From assembly GCA_021401465.1 (NCBI GenBank), contig JADDMT010000060.1, positions 120,953 to 184,952 of the forward strand: a stretch of 64,000 nucleotides of DNA. Reading direction: 5' to 3'. The notes beneath the pieces are model-generated. The model saw nothing but the letters and a program-made list of their open reading frames with translations, was not told where the DNA came from and did not search any database. A program made the position numbers and the translations under genes. The DNA is from Teratosphaeria epicoccoides. Lineage: Eukaryota > Ascomycota > Dothideomycetes > Mycosphaerellales > Teratosphaeriaceae. Positions 11,410 to 23,258 of the stretch are shown one piece after another. Numbering within the stretch: the stretch's first letter is position 1; each line of letters opens with the position of its first letter.

Positions 11410-11996
11410 TGGATCGACTGTGGATCAGGGCACGCACAAATAGTCGAAGCAATAATCATGTCACCAACACATTTAACTGTACGAACCCGTCGCCGGGAGT
11501 GAACAGTCAGGCGTTCGACATCGCGTGGGACGTCGTTTCACACTGTATGTAGTCACCAAAAGCGTTGCCAACACCCGCACAGGACGGTACATGTGTACCT
11601 GACCAAACGTCGTGTGATACGTCCCCGATGATCGACCGCGAGTGAGCACGCTATCAGGTTGATACACTTGGACGTACACATGGACTGCCAATGCATCACG
11701 TGGTATCATGGCCATGCCGCCGGGGCGTCTGCAATGTGTGCTAAAGCATATCGCGCTCCCAAACCCCACCCCACCCATTTCCACCCACGCCAAACTCGCT
11801 CGCCATGCTAACATCACGCGCTCTAAAGCCTTGACCATCTATCACAACCCCAAAACCACCGAGCAACGCCTCAACCCTCCTTCACACCCCCCTCGCCCTC
11901 GCCCTCGCCCTCGCCCTCCTGCCTCACAGTCCCTAAACGCGCATCAGGCCCGCCCTCCACCCGCAACGGGGACGCGCCCGGCACATCAGTTGCCAG
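11410..11996. other. intergenic region with (CCTCGC)n low-complexity tract
   Basis: Nothing coding is recognised. A short CCTCGC hexamer repeat of about 4.5 units lies near 11891-11918, close to the 3' end of the arylsulfotransferase gene. Confidence 0.4.
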
Positions 11997-14009
11997 TCAG
12001 GGCAGCCTACCATCGCTCGCGAGCCTTCTATGCCTCCTCGGCGCGAACGAATCCCCGTCCTGGTCCTCCAACCTCATGTACGTCACCAGAAATCTCGATC
12101 CGAAGCGTGTATTCGCCAACGCATCCGCGATCGGCTGCAGGTGGCAGAACGAGCCCCTCGACCACAGGAAATAGCATCCCGCCGTGATCGCAAAGCCGCC
12201 CAAGCACCCCGTCGCCATCAGGGCGATAGCCCGATCCAGACTCCCGTCCTCCGACCGGACGCTAGAAAGCCGATCCGCCAGATCTTGGAGTCTCGGGCCG
12301 TCCTGGTAGTAGTGGCTGGTATTGAACTTCCGCGCCGTGCTCAGAAACCTCTCTTCCACAACCACTTGAGCCTCATACGGTACCGCCTCGTCTGACTCCC
12401 TGGTGCTCTCCGCATGGTCACAGCCTCGATCATGGCAGTGCTCTACCAGCGAATCGCTGGGAACGAAAGTCCTCGTGATCACGCTCGTCTCCAGGACCCT
12501 GCCGTCTCCATCCAACGCCTCTGCGTACGTCCACGTGGCCGCTCTGTCAGTGTTGAATTCGGTCTCGAACCCTGTCTTCTGCACGTTGCCAGCGAGTTCC
12601 CACGGTCCATCTGGCGATCCAGACGTGAAGAACTTCCAACTCCTGATCTCCGTAGCGCCATTCCACGAAGCGAACGCGATCATTTTTGCGCCGTGCCTAC
12701 TGTAAGTCCAGAGTGCAGGTTTGGTCAGCGGCTGCGCAGTCCAGTTGAATTTGTTCGAACGATAGATCATGACGTTTGAATCGGGATCAGCCAGCTTCGC
12801 ATACATGACTGGATGCCCATCCGCGGTGTGCTCGGTAATGTAGGGGTGCTCGCCCCAGCTCATGTGACAGCCGCCGTTGGGGAGCATCTGCATGTTTCCT
12901 TGCGAGCCAGAAAGAAGTCCACCCGAGGGCTCTGGCGCGCCCCACTCCTTGATCATCTCGGCCTCGTTGGAGATGTGATTGATCGAGATCATCCAGCCGT
13001 GGGAGTACTCGCCGGTAGTGTTTACGCCGTTGCTTGCATTGTCGTAGAACGTCAGGACCGTGTGTGTTTCATTCTCCGATACCCATCGCGCGTGGTGCTG
13101 GTAGGAGAAGACGAAGTTTGTAGTCTGGATCGTTGGTGCATTCCCGCCCATCTGCCAGATGATCGATCCATCCTTTCCCGATATCTTGTAAATGGCACTG
13201 ACGTGCCGTGCTGAGAGCAGGTAGTCACCCTCCTCGTTCTTGTCTATCGAATTGAGGTGGAAATAGTCCCAGGGCTTTTCTTCGTTTAACCCTTCACCAC
13301 TCGTGTCCGTGGTAGCTGGCAACGTCCAAGCGAGGCTTGGATCGACATGATCCAACGATCGCCATTCGAAGATGACCTTGCCAGTATCGATTTCCACCTC
13401 TTGAAACACGCCTTCGACGATCCAGCCCATGCCACCCTTGATGTTGAACCTGGGATTTGTTGTCAGATCGTATTGCCTGGGTTGATATACCGTCAGGAGC
13501 GCCGTCGCTCCATCTGAATACGGCGTCATCTTGAACTCGTGCATATCGCTGCTTGCTCCGGCTCCCGCTGCATCGACCGTCTTCACCACTTGGTAATGCT
13601 TGTTCATTATGACTCCATGTCCCCTCGCAAATCCCTGATGCTGCTCTCCCTCAAAGAAGCAGAGGTGATCCTCTCCACGATACTGACATACTCGCGGTGT
13701 ATGTGCAGTCTTCGGCCCACTCTGCCCGGCTCCGGACCAAATGAGATTGCCTCCATTATCGTAGATATACGGGCCCGGATCGAGATTTCGATATGGTGCT
13801 AAGAAAATGTATCCTGGCGTTACGAGCTCTGGTCGCAAGATCCCGAACTCGACGATTGGGGGATGGATGTCCGGTCTGGATTTGAATTGTGACGTGGGTG
13901 AGGTTTCGTTGTTCAGATCCGCCGCAACGTTTCCCAATAGCAGCAATGCTGCTACCCACGTTCGCCACGAACTGCCCGCTCTCAGTAGAGATGAAGGAAA
14001 GAATGACAT
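11997..14009 (-). CDS. arylsulfotransferase-like protein, membrane-anchored (ASST family)
   Basis: Resembles fungal Arylsulfotran_2 proteins (ASST, a beta-propeller family transferring sulfate between phenols without PAPS). One exon, 670 residues from ATG 14009. An in-frame ATG at 14072 would add 21 residues ahead of the signal sequence. The start MSFFPSSLL plus a hydrophobic stretch ending NVAA is a signal peptide. Features in order: the entry motif PELVTPGYIFLAPY, HTPRVCQY, a conserved SDMHEFKMTP block, DYFHLNSIDKNEEGDYLLSARH, IIWQMGGN, YQHHARW and NGGCHMSWGEHPYITEH; the family's conserved histidines fall in these. A single hydrophobic segment near residue 615 (IALMATGCLGGFAITAGCY) suggests anchoring with the propeller outside. 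Enzymatic activity in fungi is not established; the family assignment is firm. Confidence 0.85.
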   Translation of the reverse strand: MSFFPSSLLRAGSSWRTWVAALLLLGNVAADLNNETSPTSQFKSRPDIHPPIVEFGILRPELVTPGYIFLAPYRNLDPGPYIYDNGGNLIWSGAGQSGPKTAHTPRVCQYRGEDHLCFFEGEQHQGFARGHGVIMNKHYQVVKTVDAAGAGASSDMHEFKMTPYSDGATALLTVYQPRQYDLTTNPRFNIKGGMGWIVEGVFQEVEIDTGKVIFEWRSLDHVDPSLAWTLPATTDTSGEGLNEEKPWDYFHLNSIDKNEEGDYLLSARHVSAIYKISGKDGSIIWQMGGNAPTIQTTNFVFSYQHHARWVSENETHTVLTFYDNASNGVNTTGEYSHGWMISINHISNEAEMIKEWGAPEPSGGLLSGSQGNMQMLPNGGCHMSWGEHPYITEHTADGHPVMYAKLADPDSNVMIYRSNKFNWTAQPLTKPALWTYSRHGAKMIAFASWNGATEIRSWKFFTSGSPDGPWELAGNVQKTGFETEFNTDRAATWTYAEALDGDGRVLETSVITRTFVPSDSLVEHCHDRGCDHAESTRESDEAVPYEAQVVVEERFLSTARKFNTSHYYQDGPRLQDLADRLSSVRSEDGSLDRAIALMATGCLGGFAITAGCYFLWSRGSFCHLQPIADALANTRFGSRFLVTYMRLEDQDGDSFAPRRHRRLASDGRLP

Positions 14010-15467
14010 CGAAGTAACTGCGCTGTAGGAACTTATCGATGACCAAGAAGGGTGGAGTCTTCGATCACGCAAGAGCTATGAGGATGGAGGGATGATGAGA
14101 AAGAACTTGGCCCCTCTAGAAATGCCTACCAGTGGTGAATGTGGAATCCACGGATTGTGTACGCAGCGCATACCGTCGCACCGCTTGGCAGAATGGGTAA
14201 GCAACCCGAATTCATGAGCAAGCATTGACCAAAGTTCCGTATAGCAAGCGCCAGCCGGGACAATGCTGGGAAGCTTGCATGAGACATGCTGGAGCTAGCC
14301 GCACTGCACTCCGACAAGCTGTCGTTGGTTTCGTGTTCCATTGTCTGTGCCAACAAACAAGAACAACTAGCTCCCAATCTGACTGGAACCAACCACTATT
14401 CACATGCACAAGATTCGTATGCTCGACACGTGATGAAGTGCACACAAGAGGTCAAAACATCCAAAGTGCGGCGCGATGACCGTCGACCCATGACTAATAA
14501 TAGTTCTAATGATCCCGTGAGAAGAGTTCCTTTGGCGCCGCTGCATAGACGACACCCGATTGAAGCCAATCATCCAGCAGTCCACCGGCACGCGCATTCT
14601 TGCGCACAGAACGCCAATTTGCATATCCTACGTAGAGTGGACATAGCGCGCGGCCGAGGGGTCACAGATCGGCCCAGCGGCCGCATTCCTGTAACCGCCG
14701 TGACGTCGCTCACGGCGCATCAAACAAAGTCTGTGTTTCACCAGTAATGACCAATCCTAGACTGTACGGACCAGGCAAAGAGTCATTGTCAGGGACCTGA
14801 AGCCCCACACATTATCATGTCCCTCGTTGTGTCTGGTCGCAAAGGATCCTCTGTCAGGCCCGTATAACTTAGGACAAACCGACGAGTCGAACGGCCGTCC
14901 AGGTCCCAATCGAGCGAATCATCGGACAAGAGCTTGGCCAGGCCTTCCGGAGCTCCCAGTGTGCATCTTGAGATGTCGCGGAAAAGGAGGCGCAGTGGGA
15001 GGTGGTACGTACACCATAGGTACGTACCCGACGGCGGTGTGATGCCTGCGACGATCAAATCTGGGAATCAGGGGAGGCATTTTGGTTCACAATACTGTGA
15101 TACTCATCGAAAGAATGAAGTGACCGTTTCATGATCATTTACCTACGAGAGGGCTGCATATGTATTGTCTGGACTTTGACCGCATCACGTTCCCCCTTCT
15201 CAAGCAGCTGAACCACGAGCACATGAGCTCTCTTCGCCCAGAATCAATGGAGCAATGCCTGATCGTCAACTTTCAAACGCCGATGAATGCTCTGTGAACC
15301 CTCGCTTGATCTGCCTTTCCGCTCGCCGGCGTACTGGGCTTCTGTTGGATGATCCCAAATCACTTCGAACTCCTGAGCCAGCAATGCAAATACACTTGTA
15401 CACGAACAGCTGTCAGCTGTGACGGTCCGCTGTTTGACCGCCTCCAGTTCAACGTAGCAGCCGCCAA
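14010..15467. other. 1.4 kb intergenic region
   Basis: Between two minus-strand genes. No frame shows a domain or a plausible spliced structure. It should contain the ASST promoter and the sulfotransferase 3' end; no repeats seen. Confidence 0.35.
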
Positions 15468-16392
15468 TCACGCAGACCGCCTGCCCCAGAACCGCCTGAC
15501 CGTCAAGGTTGCGCCGTAGACGATGGCTGCAAATGATCCACCAACCACAGTAGCGCGGAAGATGACGTTGAGCATCTGCATCCTGTTTCGCCTGCGGCAG
15601 CGCTCGACGAAGCCATCGGTGTCGTTCGTGCGCGGGAACTTCTTGCCCTCTGGGACTGGCACCTCGAGGAAGTCGCAAAGTGGTTTCCAGCCCTCGCCCA
15701 TCTTGTACTCCAGCAAGTTCTCCTTCGGCACCAGTGATCGGATCTCGTCGTAGTACTCCTTGAAACGTCGCTTGCCGTTCTTCTCAAAGTCGCCTTCCCA
15801 GAACTCAGTCCAGAATTCTATGAGGGTTGTTTGTCAGTCAAAAAGTCATGTGACACTTTGATCATAGCTGCTTACTAGAAAGCATTGGCTGGTACATGCC
15901 AGCCGCCCAGTCAAACTTGGCAACAAGCTTGAGTTCCGGCTCGGTCGCCCGCCAATGTACCGTCTTCAACGTGCTCGCGTGCCAGCTGTCGACGTCGCGA
16001 GTCGTGACGAGGACCTTCGCATCGGGGTAAGCCTCGATGAGCTCTTTAGCAAAGGCGACGCAAGGCCAATCGCAAATTGCTTGACAGTGTCCGAAGAGCT
16101 GGTCCCATTGCTCCCTTCCGAAGTGACCTTGCTTGTCGTATTTCGCGGCCAAAGCGTCTGACCACATCAGGCAGTCTGGCGGGTTCTCAACAGATGCGGA
16201 CATCATGTGATAGCAGTCATTGAAGCCTAATTCCTGAAGAGCAGTCCTGAGGGACGCGGTGCCAGTTCGTCCAAGACCGAGAGCAAGGACCCTCATGGGA
16301 ACTGTCCGCCGGCATTCTCGTCTGTTGATGTCTGTGTCGGCAGGTGTGAAGATGTCCGTGACCGGCTTCGGGGTATATGGTTGGAAAGCCAT
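15468..16392 (-). CDS. P-loop sulfotransferase-like protein (Sulfotransfer_4 type)
   Basis: Exons 16392-15876 and 15817-15468, with a 58-bp intron (gtaagc...catag), join as S-K|FWTEFWEGDF and give 288 residues. The start is MAFQPYTPKPV. The P-loop-like 5'-phosphosulfate motif LGLGRTGTASLRTALQELGF lies at about residues 38-57, and a second signature, VLVTTRDVDSWHASTLKTV, at about 127-145. Near the C-terminus are LEYKMGEGWKPLCDFLEVPVP and FPRTND. One C-terminal hydrophobic segment (GGSFAAIVYGATL) would make it tail-anchored. Fungal members are abundant but mostly uncharacterised, so a PAPS-dependent sulfotransferase reaction is inferred from the fold. It is a neighbour of an unrelated sulfotransferase-type gene on the same strand. 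Confidence 0.85.
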
Positions 16393-18074
16393 TGTGGGTG
16401 GTGTATGGAGTGATTTGAGCCGGTCCAGTAGCAGGTACCTGTTGATGTTTGTTCTTGGCAGGGGGGGCGGAGACTTTCACAAGCTTAAGGAAGGAGGAAC
16501 ATGAGAGACAACAGTCAACAGCGGGAGGAAGTCGGTGCTTAACAAGTATCAGAAGGCAAGTCGGACGCGGGTTAGGATGGTGCGGTCTGGATTGGCCGCT
16601 TGCAAGTTGATCTACCAGCAGCAATCAAGGCCCGCCGCTCCAGACTCCCTACACGGCCCAAGGGCCTGATCATGATCCTGTCTTTGCCATCCCTGCCGCG
16701 TCGCATACTCGCATTGAGGACCGTGCCGGCTCCGCTGGTGGTGCAGGCGACGCTTGGCGATTACGCAGCCGCCCACGAGTCTCCGGATCTATGCGCAATA
16801 ATGTGGGGCGTCCCTGAGGCTTGATTCGGAGGAAACATAATGCATTCAGCCGTCGCCCCGATGACGGGGGCGAGGCGCGTACCAGACGGCTGTGCTCGTC
16901 TCAATTGGTGGCGCAGAAGTCCGCAATGAGGCGTACATGCAAACAGCTTCGCGTTGAGCACAGTCATTCTCCTGAGCGCCGAGTCGACGATATACGAACG
17001 ATCACTACCAAGAAGAGACTCCACCAACTCTGGAGTCTGGTTCCATTTGAAACAGAAACACTCACTAGCGGCCGCCGTTCGACCGCGACCGCAATCTTGG
17101 ACATACAAGGTAATATTAATAATGTCGATCTCTAATGTCCATTCAACTCGGGTCGGCCGACCCGAAGCAACAAACTCCGAGAGGCAGTCAGCGCCCACCT
17201 CCATTCTCATTCAGAGGGACATCCTCCGAAGCAGATAGCATACTTTCAGCTCAGCGAGACCGACACACTCAGTGAGCTGATACTGATACGTCCACGCTAC
17301 TCTCGAGCAGCGACTATCAAACCCTCTCGGTGTGGAACACTCAAGCCGCTCCTCTCAACCTCAATCTCAGTACTCCACCGTATAGCGATGCCAAGACGCT
17401 TGAGCAGCCACAGATCAGACGTGGCCGATGCACGTGAAACCCGCGGCTCATGCCGCTCATGAATAATGTCTCTGCGGCCTGCAGGTCGGATACAAAGCTG
17501 GAGTCTCCTACACAATGACGGCAGGTGATCAAGACCTCAAGTTGATCCGTCAAGCAGCCACGTCAGTCACCTCCTCTCGACATCGCGGAGATGGAACTGC
17601 CTCCGTAGCTACAGACGACAGACCCGACCACAACTCAGGGTTCCGCGTGCCAGACCTCGGTGCTCGACTCAGGGCAGCAGTGCTGGCAGCACTGGTAGGT
17701 ATTCCTTTGCTGTATGGACGGTGGGAGAAGGGACGCCAGTGCGGAGTCTGCCCCAGCTAGCCAGTCATCCAAGGCTCATCATAGATAACAATTGTGTAGA
17801 AGTTTCGATCCGCCGTAGCAAGGACAAGCAGCCAGTGCACGGCCAGGACCAGAGGCAACGCCGGTTATTGACGCGAAATCCCACATGCATTGCTTGCCCG
17901 GGCACTTTGCTCCAGCCTCACATGAGCATGTTCATGATATATTCACATTCCGACACAGTCATTATACATCTATCTTCGCCTCCTTCATTCAACGCTTGTC
18001 TTCCCCACCCGTCCGCTTGATACACACAGACGCCGAAGTTTCCAGGGGTATACGATGTTTTAACACTTCCTACC
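16393..18074. other. 1.7 kb intergenic region
   Basis: Upstream of the sulfotransferase-like gene and beyond the end of HUL4. Several open stretches exist on both strands, but none has a domain, a consistent codon pattern or frame-restoring splice sites. I see no RNA gene here. Confidence 0.35.
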
Positions 18075-21000
18075 TCACTTCAACCCAAAGCCCTCACTCT
18101 CCTCAACAGCCCGCCACAGCTTCGTCTCCAGGTGATCCTTACTGTAGTACCGCCAAAGCACCAGCATGTTGAAGCACGTCCTGGCGACCGGAAAGCGCTC
18201 CCGCTCCTCTTTCCCACCCCCACTCCAGCCGTCTCCACCTGCAACAAGGCGGAGGATCAAGCTGGTAGCACCGACTGCTGGTATGCGGTCCGAGCCCGTG
18301 ATGAACGTAAGAAGTTTGCGCTGCCGCCCTGGCGACGCCTCAGCAAAGATCTCCCAGAACCAGACGAGCACTGGGACATTGTCTGCCGGACTTGGGAGAT
18401 TCTGATGGGGTGGCTGGACATGTCGCCAATTCTCGTAGACAGCGACAGCGCGCAGTGAGTCGACGTCCAAAGACTCATCGCTGCCTCGGATGAGTAACTC
18501 GATCTCTTCCGCGCGGAATAGCGACAGCGCATTGCCCGCGCACACTGTGAAGAAGCCACGCTTGAAAGGCTCGAATTGCCTTGCCACGGACGTGTCCAGT
18601 ATGTAGCGAATGTAGGCATCGACGAACTCATGTCGATTCGCGTTCGTGACTGGCGTGCATTCGCCATTCGGGATGAGCGGCACGTTGGTGATGGTACCAT
18701 AACGCTCTACAGGCGCCACGAAATCGCGGCAGTATGTCTCCTGGACATCGCCAGCAAAGTCAAGCAGTTGTTGCAGACCTGCGGCCAGAGATGGCCGAAA
18801 TTCTGCCAGGTCCGCAATAGTATAAGTCATCTGTCCTTTGGTGCCGGTGACGGACGAGACATTCGCGGATCCGCTAGCAGACGACGGCGCCGAGGCAAGT
18901 AGTTTCCTGAACGCAAAGGGCGGCAATGCGACGTCCAAGATCGTGCTGTTATAGATGGCCAAGCCTAGCAGAATGCCGACCAGGTGGTATTGGTCAGAGG
19001 TTTCAAACGAGTTCGGATTGAAGTAGCACGCGTGCGACTCCTCGTCATAGACGAACATGCCATGGTTCGGATCAAAAATGTCTCTCACCAGCATCAGGAA
19101 CCACTCCTTTCTCGGACCGCCCGCATCTACCCCTTCTTCGCCTGTGAAGTGGACTCGTAAGCCCTTCTTCAGCTCGTCTTGACCAGCCCCAACTGCAGCA
19201 CTGATCTGCTTGAGACTGTCGTCGACGATACATTCTCTCCTGACTCTGAGGTGAAAGTAACTATCCAAGGTCGCCGACTGACGAACCACAGAATCGAACC
19301 AGGCGTCTCGCGCCTTCAGCTGCATCTGCCTGTGCGCATCATACTCCAAAATTTTGATCTTTGCGCCCATCGATAAGAACAATGGGTACTGGCAAAAGGC
19401 AAATTTGTCGCGTTTCGACTCCCAGACTTTGAAGTCGGCGATCATATCGTGGTAATCCAGCAACGTGTTGTAGAACTGTGATGTGTGCATTAATTGCCCG
19501 CTTCGTCTTGCTCTGGCCTGATGTGAAGGTGCTGCGGTCACCGCTAACCCTGAGTCGACTCTGGGTGCATCGGAAAAGTTTCGTCTCTTTCCCTGCCAGA
19601 CGTTGTTCGCTGCGAATAATAAGGACATGACGCGAGCACCTGCCTTTGCCTGCCAGTCATTCGCCCATTGCGTCTCGTCACTGGTCTCGTCTTGTTGTTT
19701 CTTTACTGAGCCACTGAGACCCATGGCCGAATGCAGCTGCGCCGAAGTGCTTGCTGCTGTGCCAGAGAGATCCGGAATCAGCCCGCCATCAGTGACAGCA
19801 CTCTTGCTACGATGTCGCCCTGCCGACGCGCGGGAGATTCTGTAGGTGACGAAACTGGCAGTAAGATCAACAAGGTGCTCGAATCGATCCTGGTCGTAAC
19901 GTGCAAGCCAGCCAGTAATGTAACGGTGGCATACGTCTGGAGTATTTGCCAGCAGACCAAAGATGCGCTTCAGCAATCCCGCATGCTGTGGGCCTGCACG
20001 TTCAGGAGATTTCCGTGGCGATATGTGCTTCCAATTCGTCGGAGGCATGCCAGCGCCACCACGGTTGCCTGATTCATTCCTCTTTGGGTGCAGCAAACCA
20101 GCACCCGAAGCTTGCCTGGTCTGCATGCTCGTCGATGGATACAGTGACGGGTTGGCTAGTATTAAGAATAGAAACCGTAAATGCTCAGGCTCGATCAATT
20201 GTCGCGATGGCCGCTTGAGCACGTTCTCTGTGATCTTCAGTAATGCCCTGACGGCATGCTGCCGTGCTTCGCCGATTTCGTCGTCAATGCTCTGAGCATT
20301 CATCTCACCTTCTAGCTGCGCTCGAGCCAGCTCCGGCTGGTCAAGCAGTGCACTGTCGATTTTGCTTCTCCAGTCATTTCCAGCGAGGTGCACCGAGTCG
20401 TACCACCGCAGAAGCTCGGCCCAATCAATGTTCGGGGATCTTGATGAAACGGGCTTGGTCGACCCTTCACCGACCCTCTTCCGCTTCACCTTGTCAGAAC
20501 GGATTCGATCAAGCTTGCCAAGCCACCATGAGCTGTTTTCGCCCAAGTCGCCCAAGAGCAAGGTCTTGGCGTCAATCTCCTGCAGACCGTCAAATGTGGC
20601 TGGTGCGGGCCCATCAGAGTGGTCTGCTGGGGAGGCCTTAATGCTACTCTCGCTACGTGCACGACTAGGATGTGCCGGGCGAATGGTACTGAAAGCTGTA
20701 TTGAGAGCTTCATAGTTTCCAAAACTGGCATTCATATAGTCCTCCAACGGTCTGAAGATGGTCTTGACCCGTTCGTAACGCTGACGGTCTCTCATCTCTG
20801 CTTGAGGAGGTCGCGGACTCTGCGGCACTCTCGGCGACGCCATTCCATTCGACGTCGTGTTGCCATGAGGATATAAGTTCTGTTGTGGCGGCCGCTGAGG
20901 TAGACCCATAGGCGGCGGGGGCGGCTTTCGCGTCGGCTTCACCGGCACCGGCTTACGAGGCACAGCTGCACCTGGCGCGCCAGGCTTTTGGGTTGGCGGC

Positions 21001-21941
21001 GGTGTGTCGATGCGCGTATAGGAGAAGTCATTGATGCCAGTGAAGTCTGTAACTGTGGCTGAGTGTTTCATCGCCTCTAGATCCGCATCCGGAGTGTCTG
21101 GCGGCGAAGAAGAAATAGGAGCGTCTGATAACTGTCTGCCCACGAAATCCGCCCTTGGTCGTATTGGCATCGCAGCCCTGGTTGGCGACGTGGCATCTGC
21201 CTTGCCAGCATCTTGAATCGTCGCATCAGGAGCTGGTGATGGTATGGGCAATGACGATGACTGCTCCTGCAGTCTGCACCGGGCTTGCAAATACGTGATC
21301 AGACACCTGTCAATGATAGCACGTGTGCGCTCGACCGACAACGGAACGATCTTGACAACAGGCGGCGGATCTCCAGAGGAGCTGTCTGCGCGCTTGCCTG
21401 ACGGTCGTTGCTTCTCTGTGCGCTGTTCGACCAACGGCTTCAAATCGACGATTGTGAGGCACGCGACACACCGAAATTTGTCCAGCTCTTTCGGCACAAG
21501 CACCTTACTATCGCAGCATATACATCTCCTCGCAATCCGCTCTCCCTCGTCCAATGCCGGCTTCTTCCCACTGATCACTCCGGGGGGTGCTGCAGCCTTC
21601 GGCTCATCGAGCACAGGCACAAGATCATCTTCGAAAGGTACATCGGCATCATTAATTCCATGAGGGTCCCTTGCGCTCTTCATCCTACCGAATATCTTGG
21701 GCAACGGTCCACTCATGGAGCGCTTGTGGGTATGGCTGATCCCTCCTGACGTTTGCGGCCTCGGCGGTGAAGGCTGAGGTCGCTCGCGGTGAAGCGTCGG
21801 CGGAGGATCGAATAGGGCTTGCGGAGGCGGTCGTGGTAATGCCTTGTTGCCTGTGGTGCTGCGCGGAGGCGTGCTGTTGCTAATATTGCTGCTACTCGAG
21901 CTGGCGGTCGAGAGCAGCCGACTCGACCACGACGGAGCCAT
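18075..21941 (-). CDS. HUL4: HECT-type E3 ubiquitin ligase, HUL4-like
   Basis: Ubiquitin ligase that accepts ubiquitin from an E2 onto its own cysteine and passes it to substrates. A single exon of 1288 residues. The first 130 residues are Ser/Pro-rich and disordered. A small zinc ribbon follows, with CxxC pairs at C140/C143 and C158/C161, as in fungal HUL4 proteins. Residues about 330-370 are proline-rich. The HECT domain occupies about 930-1288: KGLRVHFTGEEGVDAGGPRKEWF, then GILLGLAIYNSTILD, RHEFVDAYIRYIL, and the catalytic loop PVARTCFNMLVLWRYY with cysteine 1256 near the C-terminus. Length is comparable to yeast and fission-yeast HUL4-type ligases, with a longer disordered head. The HECT call is certain; HUL4 orthology rests on the zinc ribbon plus HECT arrangement. 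Confidence 0.92.
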   Translation of the reverse strand: MAPSWSSRLLSTASSSSSNISNSTPPRSTTGNKALPRPPPQALFDPPPTLHRERPQPSPPRPQTSGGISHTHKRSMSGPLPKIFGRMKSARDPHGINDADVPFEDDLVPVLDEPKAAAPPGVISGKKPALDEGERIARRCICCDSKVLVPKELDKFRCVACLTIVDLKPLVEQRTEKQRPSGKRADSSSGDPPPVVKIVPLSVERTRAIIDRCLITYLQARCRLQEQSSSLPIPSPAPDATIQDAGKADATSPTRAAMPIRPRADFVGRQLSDAPISSSPPDTPDADLEAMKHSATVTDFTGINDFSYTRIDTPPPTQKPGAPGAAVPRKPVPVKPTRKPPPPPMGLPQRPPQQNLYPHGNTTSNGMASPRVPQSPRPPQAEMRDRQRYERVKTIFRPLEDYMNASFGNYEALNTAFSTIRPAHPSRARSESSIKASPADHSDGPAPATFDGLQEIDAKTLLLGDLGENSSWWLGKLDRIRSDKVKRKRVGEGSTKPVSSRSPNIDWAELLRWYDSVHLAGNDWRSKIDSALLDQPELARAQLEGEMNAQSIDDEIGEARQHAVRALLKITENVLKRPSRQLIEPEHLRFLFLILANPSLYPSTSMQTRQASGAGLLHPKRNESGNRGGAGMPPTNWKHISPRKSPERAGPQHAGLLKRIFGLLANTPDVCHRYITGWLARYDQDRFEHLVDLTASFVTYRISRASAGRHRSKSAVTDGGLIPDLSGTAASTSAQLHSAMGLSGSVKKQQDETSDETQWANDWQAKAGARVMSLLFAANNVWQGKRRNFSDAPRVDSGLAVTAAPSHQARARRSGQLMHTSQFYNTLLDYHDMIADFKVWESKRDKFAFCQYPLFLSMGAKIKILEYDAHRQMQLKARDAWFDSVVRQSATLDSYFHLRVRRECIVDDSLKQISAAVGAGQDELKKGLRVHFTGEEGVDAGGPRKEWFLMLVRDIFDPNHGMFVYDEESHACYFNPNSFETSDQYHLVGILLGLAIYNSTILDVALPPFAFRKLLASAPSSASGSANVSSVTGTKGQMTYTIADLAEFRPSLAAGLQQLLDFAGDVQETYCRDFVAPVERYGTITNVPLIPNGECTPVTNANRHEFVDAYIRYILDTSVARQFEPFKRGFFTVCAGNALSLFRAEEIELLIRGSDESLDVDSLRAVAVYENWRHVQPPHQNLPSPADNVPVLVWFWEIFAEASPGRQRKLLTFITGSDRIPAVGATSLILRLVAGGDGWSGGGKEERERFPVARTCFNMLVLWRYYSKDHLETKLWRAVEESEGFGLK

Positions 21942-23258
21942 AGGGTGCCACCATCGGTGCTATCCGGTACCTCCTATGTCGTGTGGTGTCTGTTCAATGA
22001 CACTTCCGGAATGATGCCGCTCCCATGCGATGCTACCAGAACAGCCAAGAGTCGACGCGTGTACCTGGAGCTCTCCGCCCTATCCAGCAACAAGCAAGAA
22101 TGGAACAGCGTGCTCGGCTGTAGGGATCTAGATTTTGCGGGTGAGAGCTCAATGTGATGTCTTCTGCCTGGCGCTTTCTCTTCTGGGTCGTCCAGGGAAT
22201 TGCCCGCCTGCTCGCCCTGCTTTCCGGAAACCAGCAAGGTCGATACGAGTACGGGAAGAGCCCATGTCTGTGTGTCACTTCAGCTCAGCAATGGCTCACT
22301 TGCCAAGGCATCGCCGGATCTCCCCAATTTAAGCTCCTTGGAAGGATAGGGTCTCCCGCGCTAATGGACGCCCTGCCGGCACCAGGCAAAAGTAAATTCG
22401 GATATGGCACATGGAATTATTATGCTATATATACATATTCGAGATACAGCTCCGTGCACCCCCCGAATGACTGACTCGCATACAGTATATACTTTGTGGG
22501 CGATGCGCAAAGGCGATGTACAAACAACCGCCATGGGACGCGCTGACTTGTCAAGCAACGCAAGCTCATTCACGAGCAACTCCTTTCGTCGTCCGCTGAT
22601 CATCAGGAGCAGTCAAGGTCGAACGATGTCACACGACTCAATCAGTCCATCTCTCCAATGATTTGAGCCAAGCCACAGCTTCTAAATACACTTGTGCTCT
22701 CGACATCGTTCTGTGACATTGCATGGTGGAGCCGGGACGGGATACGCGGTCAGCAAGGTGGTCAAGCCAACAGTCCAACCGTGATCGCCACCAGACTTTC
22801 TCGTCATCAGAGATAGAGATGTCTCATCTCCGCAGCAAAAAGAGTACGAGTGTTCCTCGGATTGGTGCCAGCTGTATTGCTCATCACAGAGGTGGATAAA
22901 TAAGTGAACGCATACTTTGAATGTGTGGGAGGTTTGAGGGATTTTGTGCTTCGTACCGAAATAAATAAAGGCCTGGTCAGTGCATCTTACGTTCGCGGTG
23001 TGATAGTTGAGACAGCAAGAGCCAATGCAAGTGGGGCGATGACTGTAAAGCAAGCTGGAAGCATCCTCATTGCTCGACTGCAACGCTAGCTTTCGAAGAC
23101 TGCTCGGAGTTCATGCTGCATGAAGCGACAATTGTCCGTTTCACTGGACACAAGCCATTGTCCGTTTCTCTGGACACAAGCCGAACGGTTTATTGATGCT
23201 GCCACACTGCACAAGCACCATACCCACAATACCACCATCTTCCTCAACGCACACTTCT
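21942..23258. other. intergenic region between HUL4 and eL15
   Basis: 1.3 kb, upstream of HUL4 and downstream of the ribosomal protein gene. No supported coding frame. A short TA-rich stretch (tatatatacatattc) lies near 22430. Confidence 0.35.

Noticed and set aside
11111..11452. Heptapeptide-repeat proteins encoded on either strand of the minisatellite
   Set aside because: Openness follows from the 21-bp period alone; no start context, splice structure or domain supports translation.
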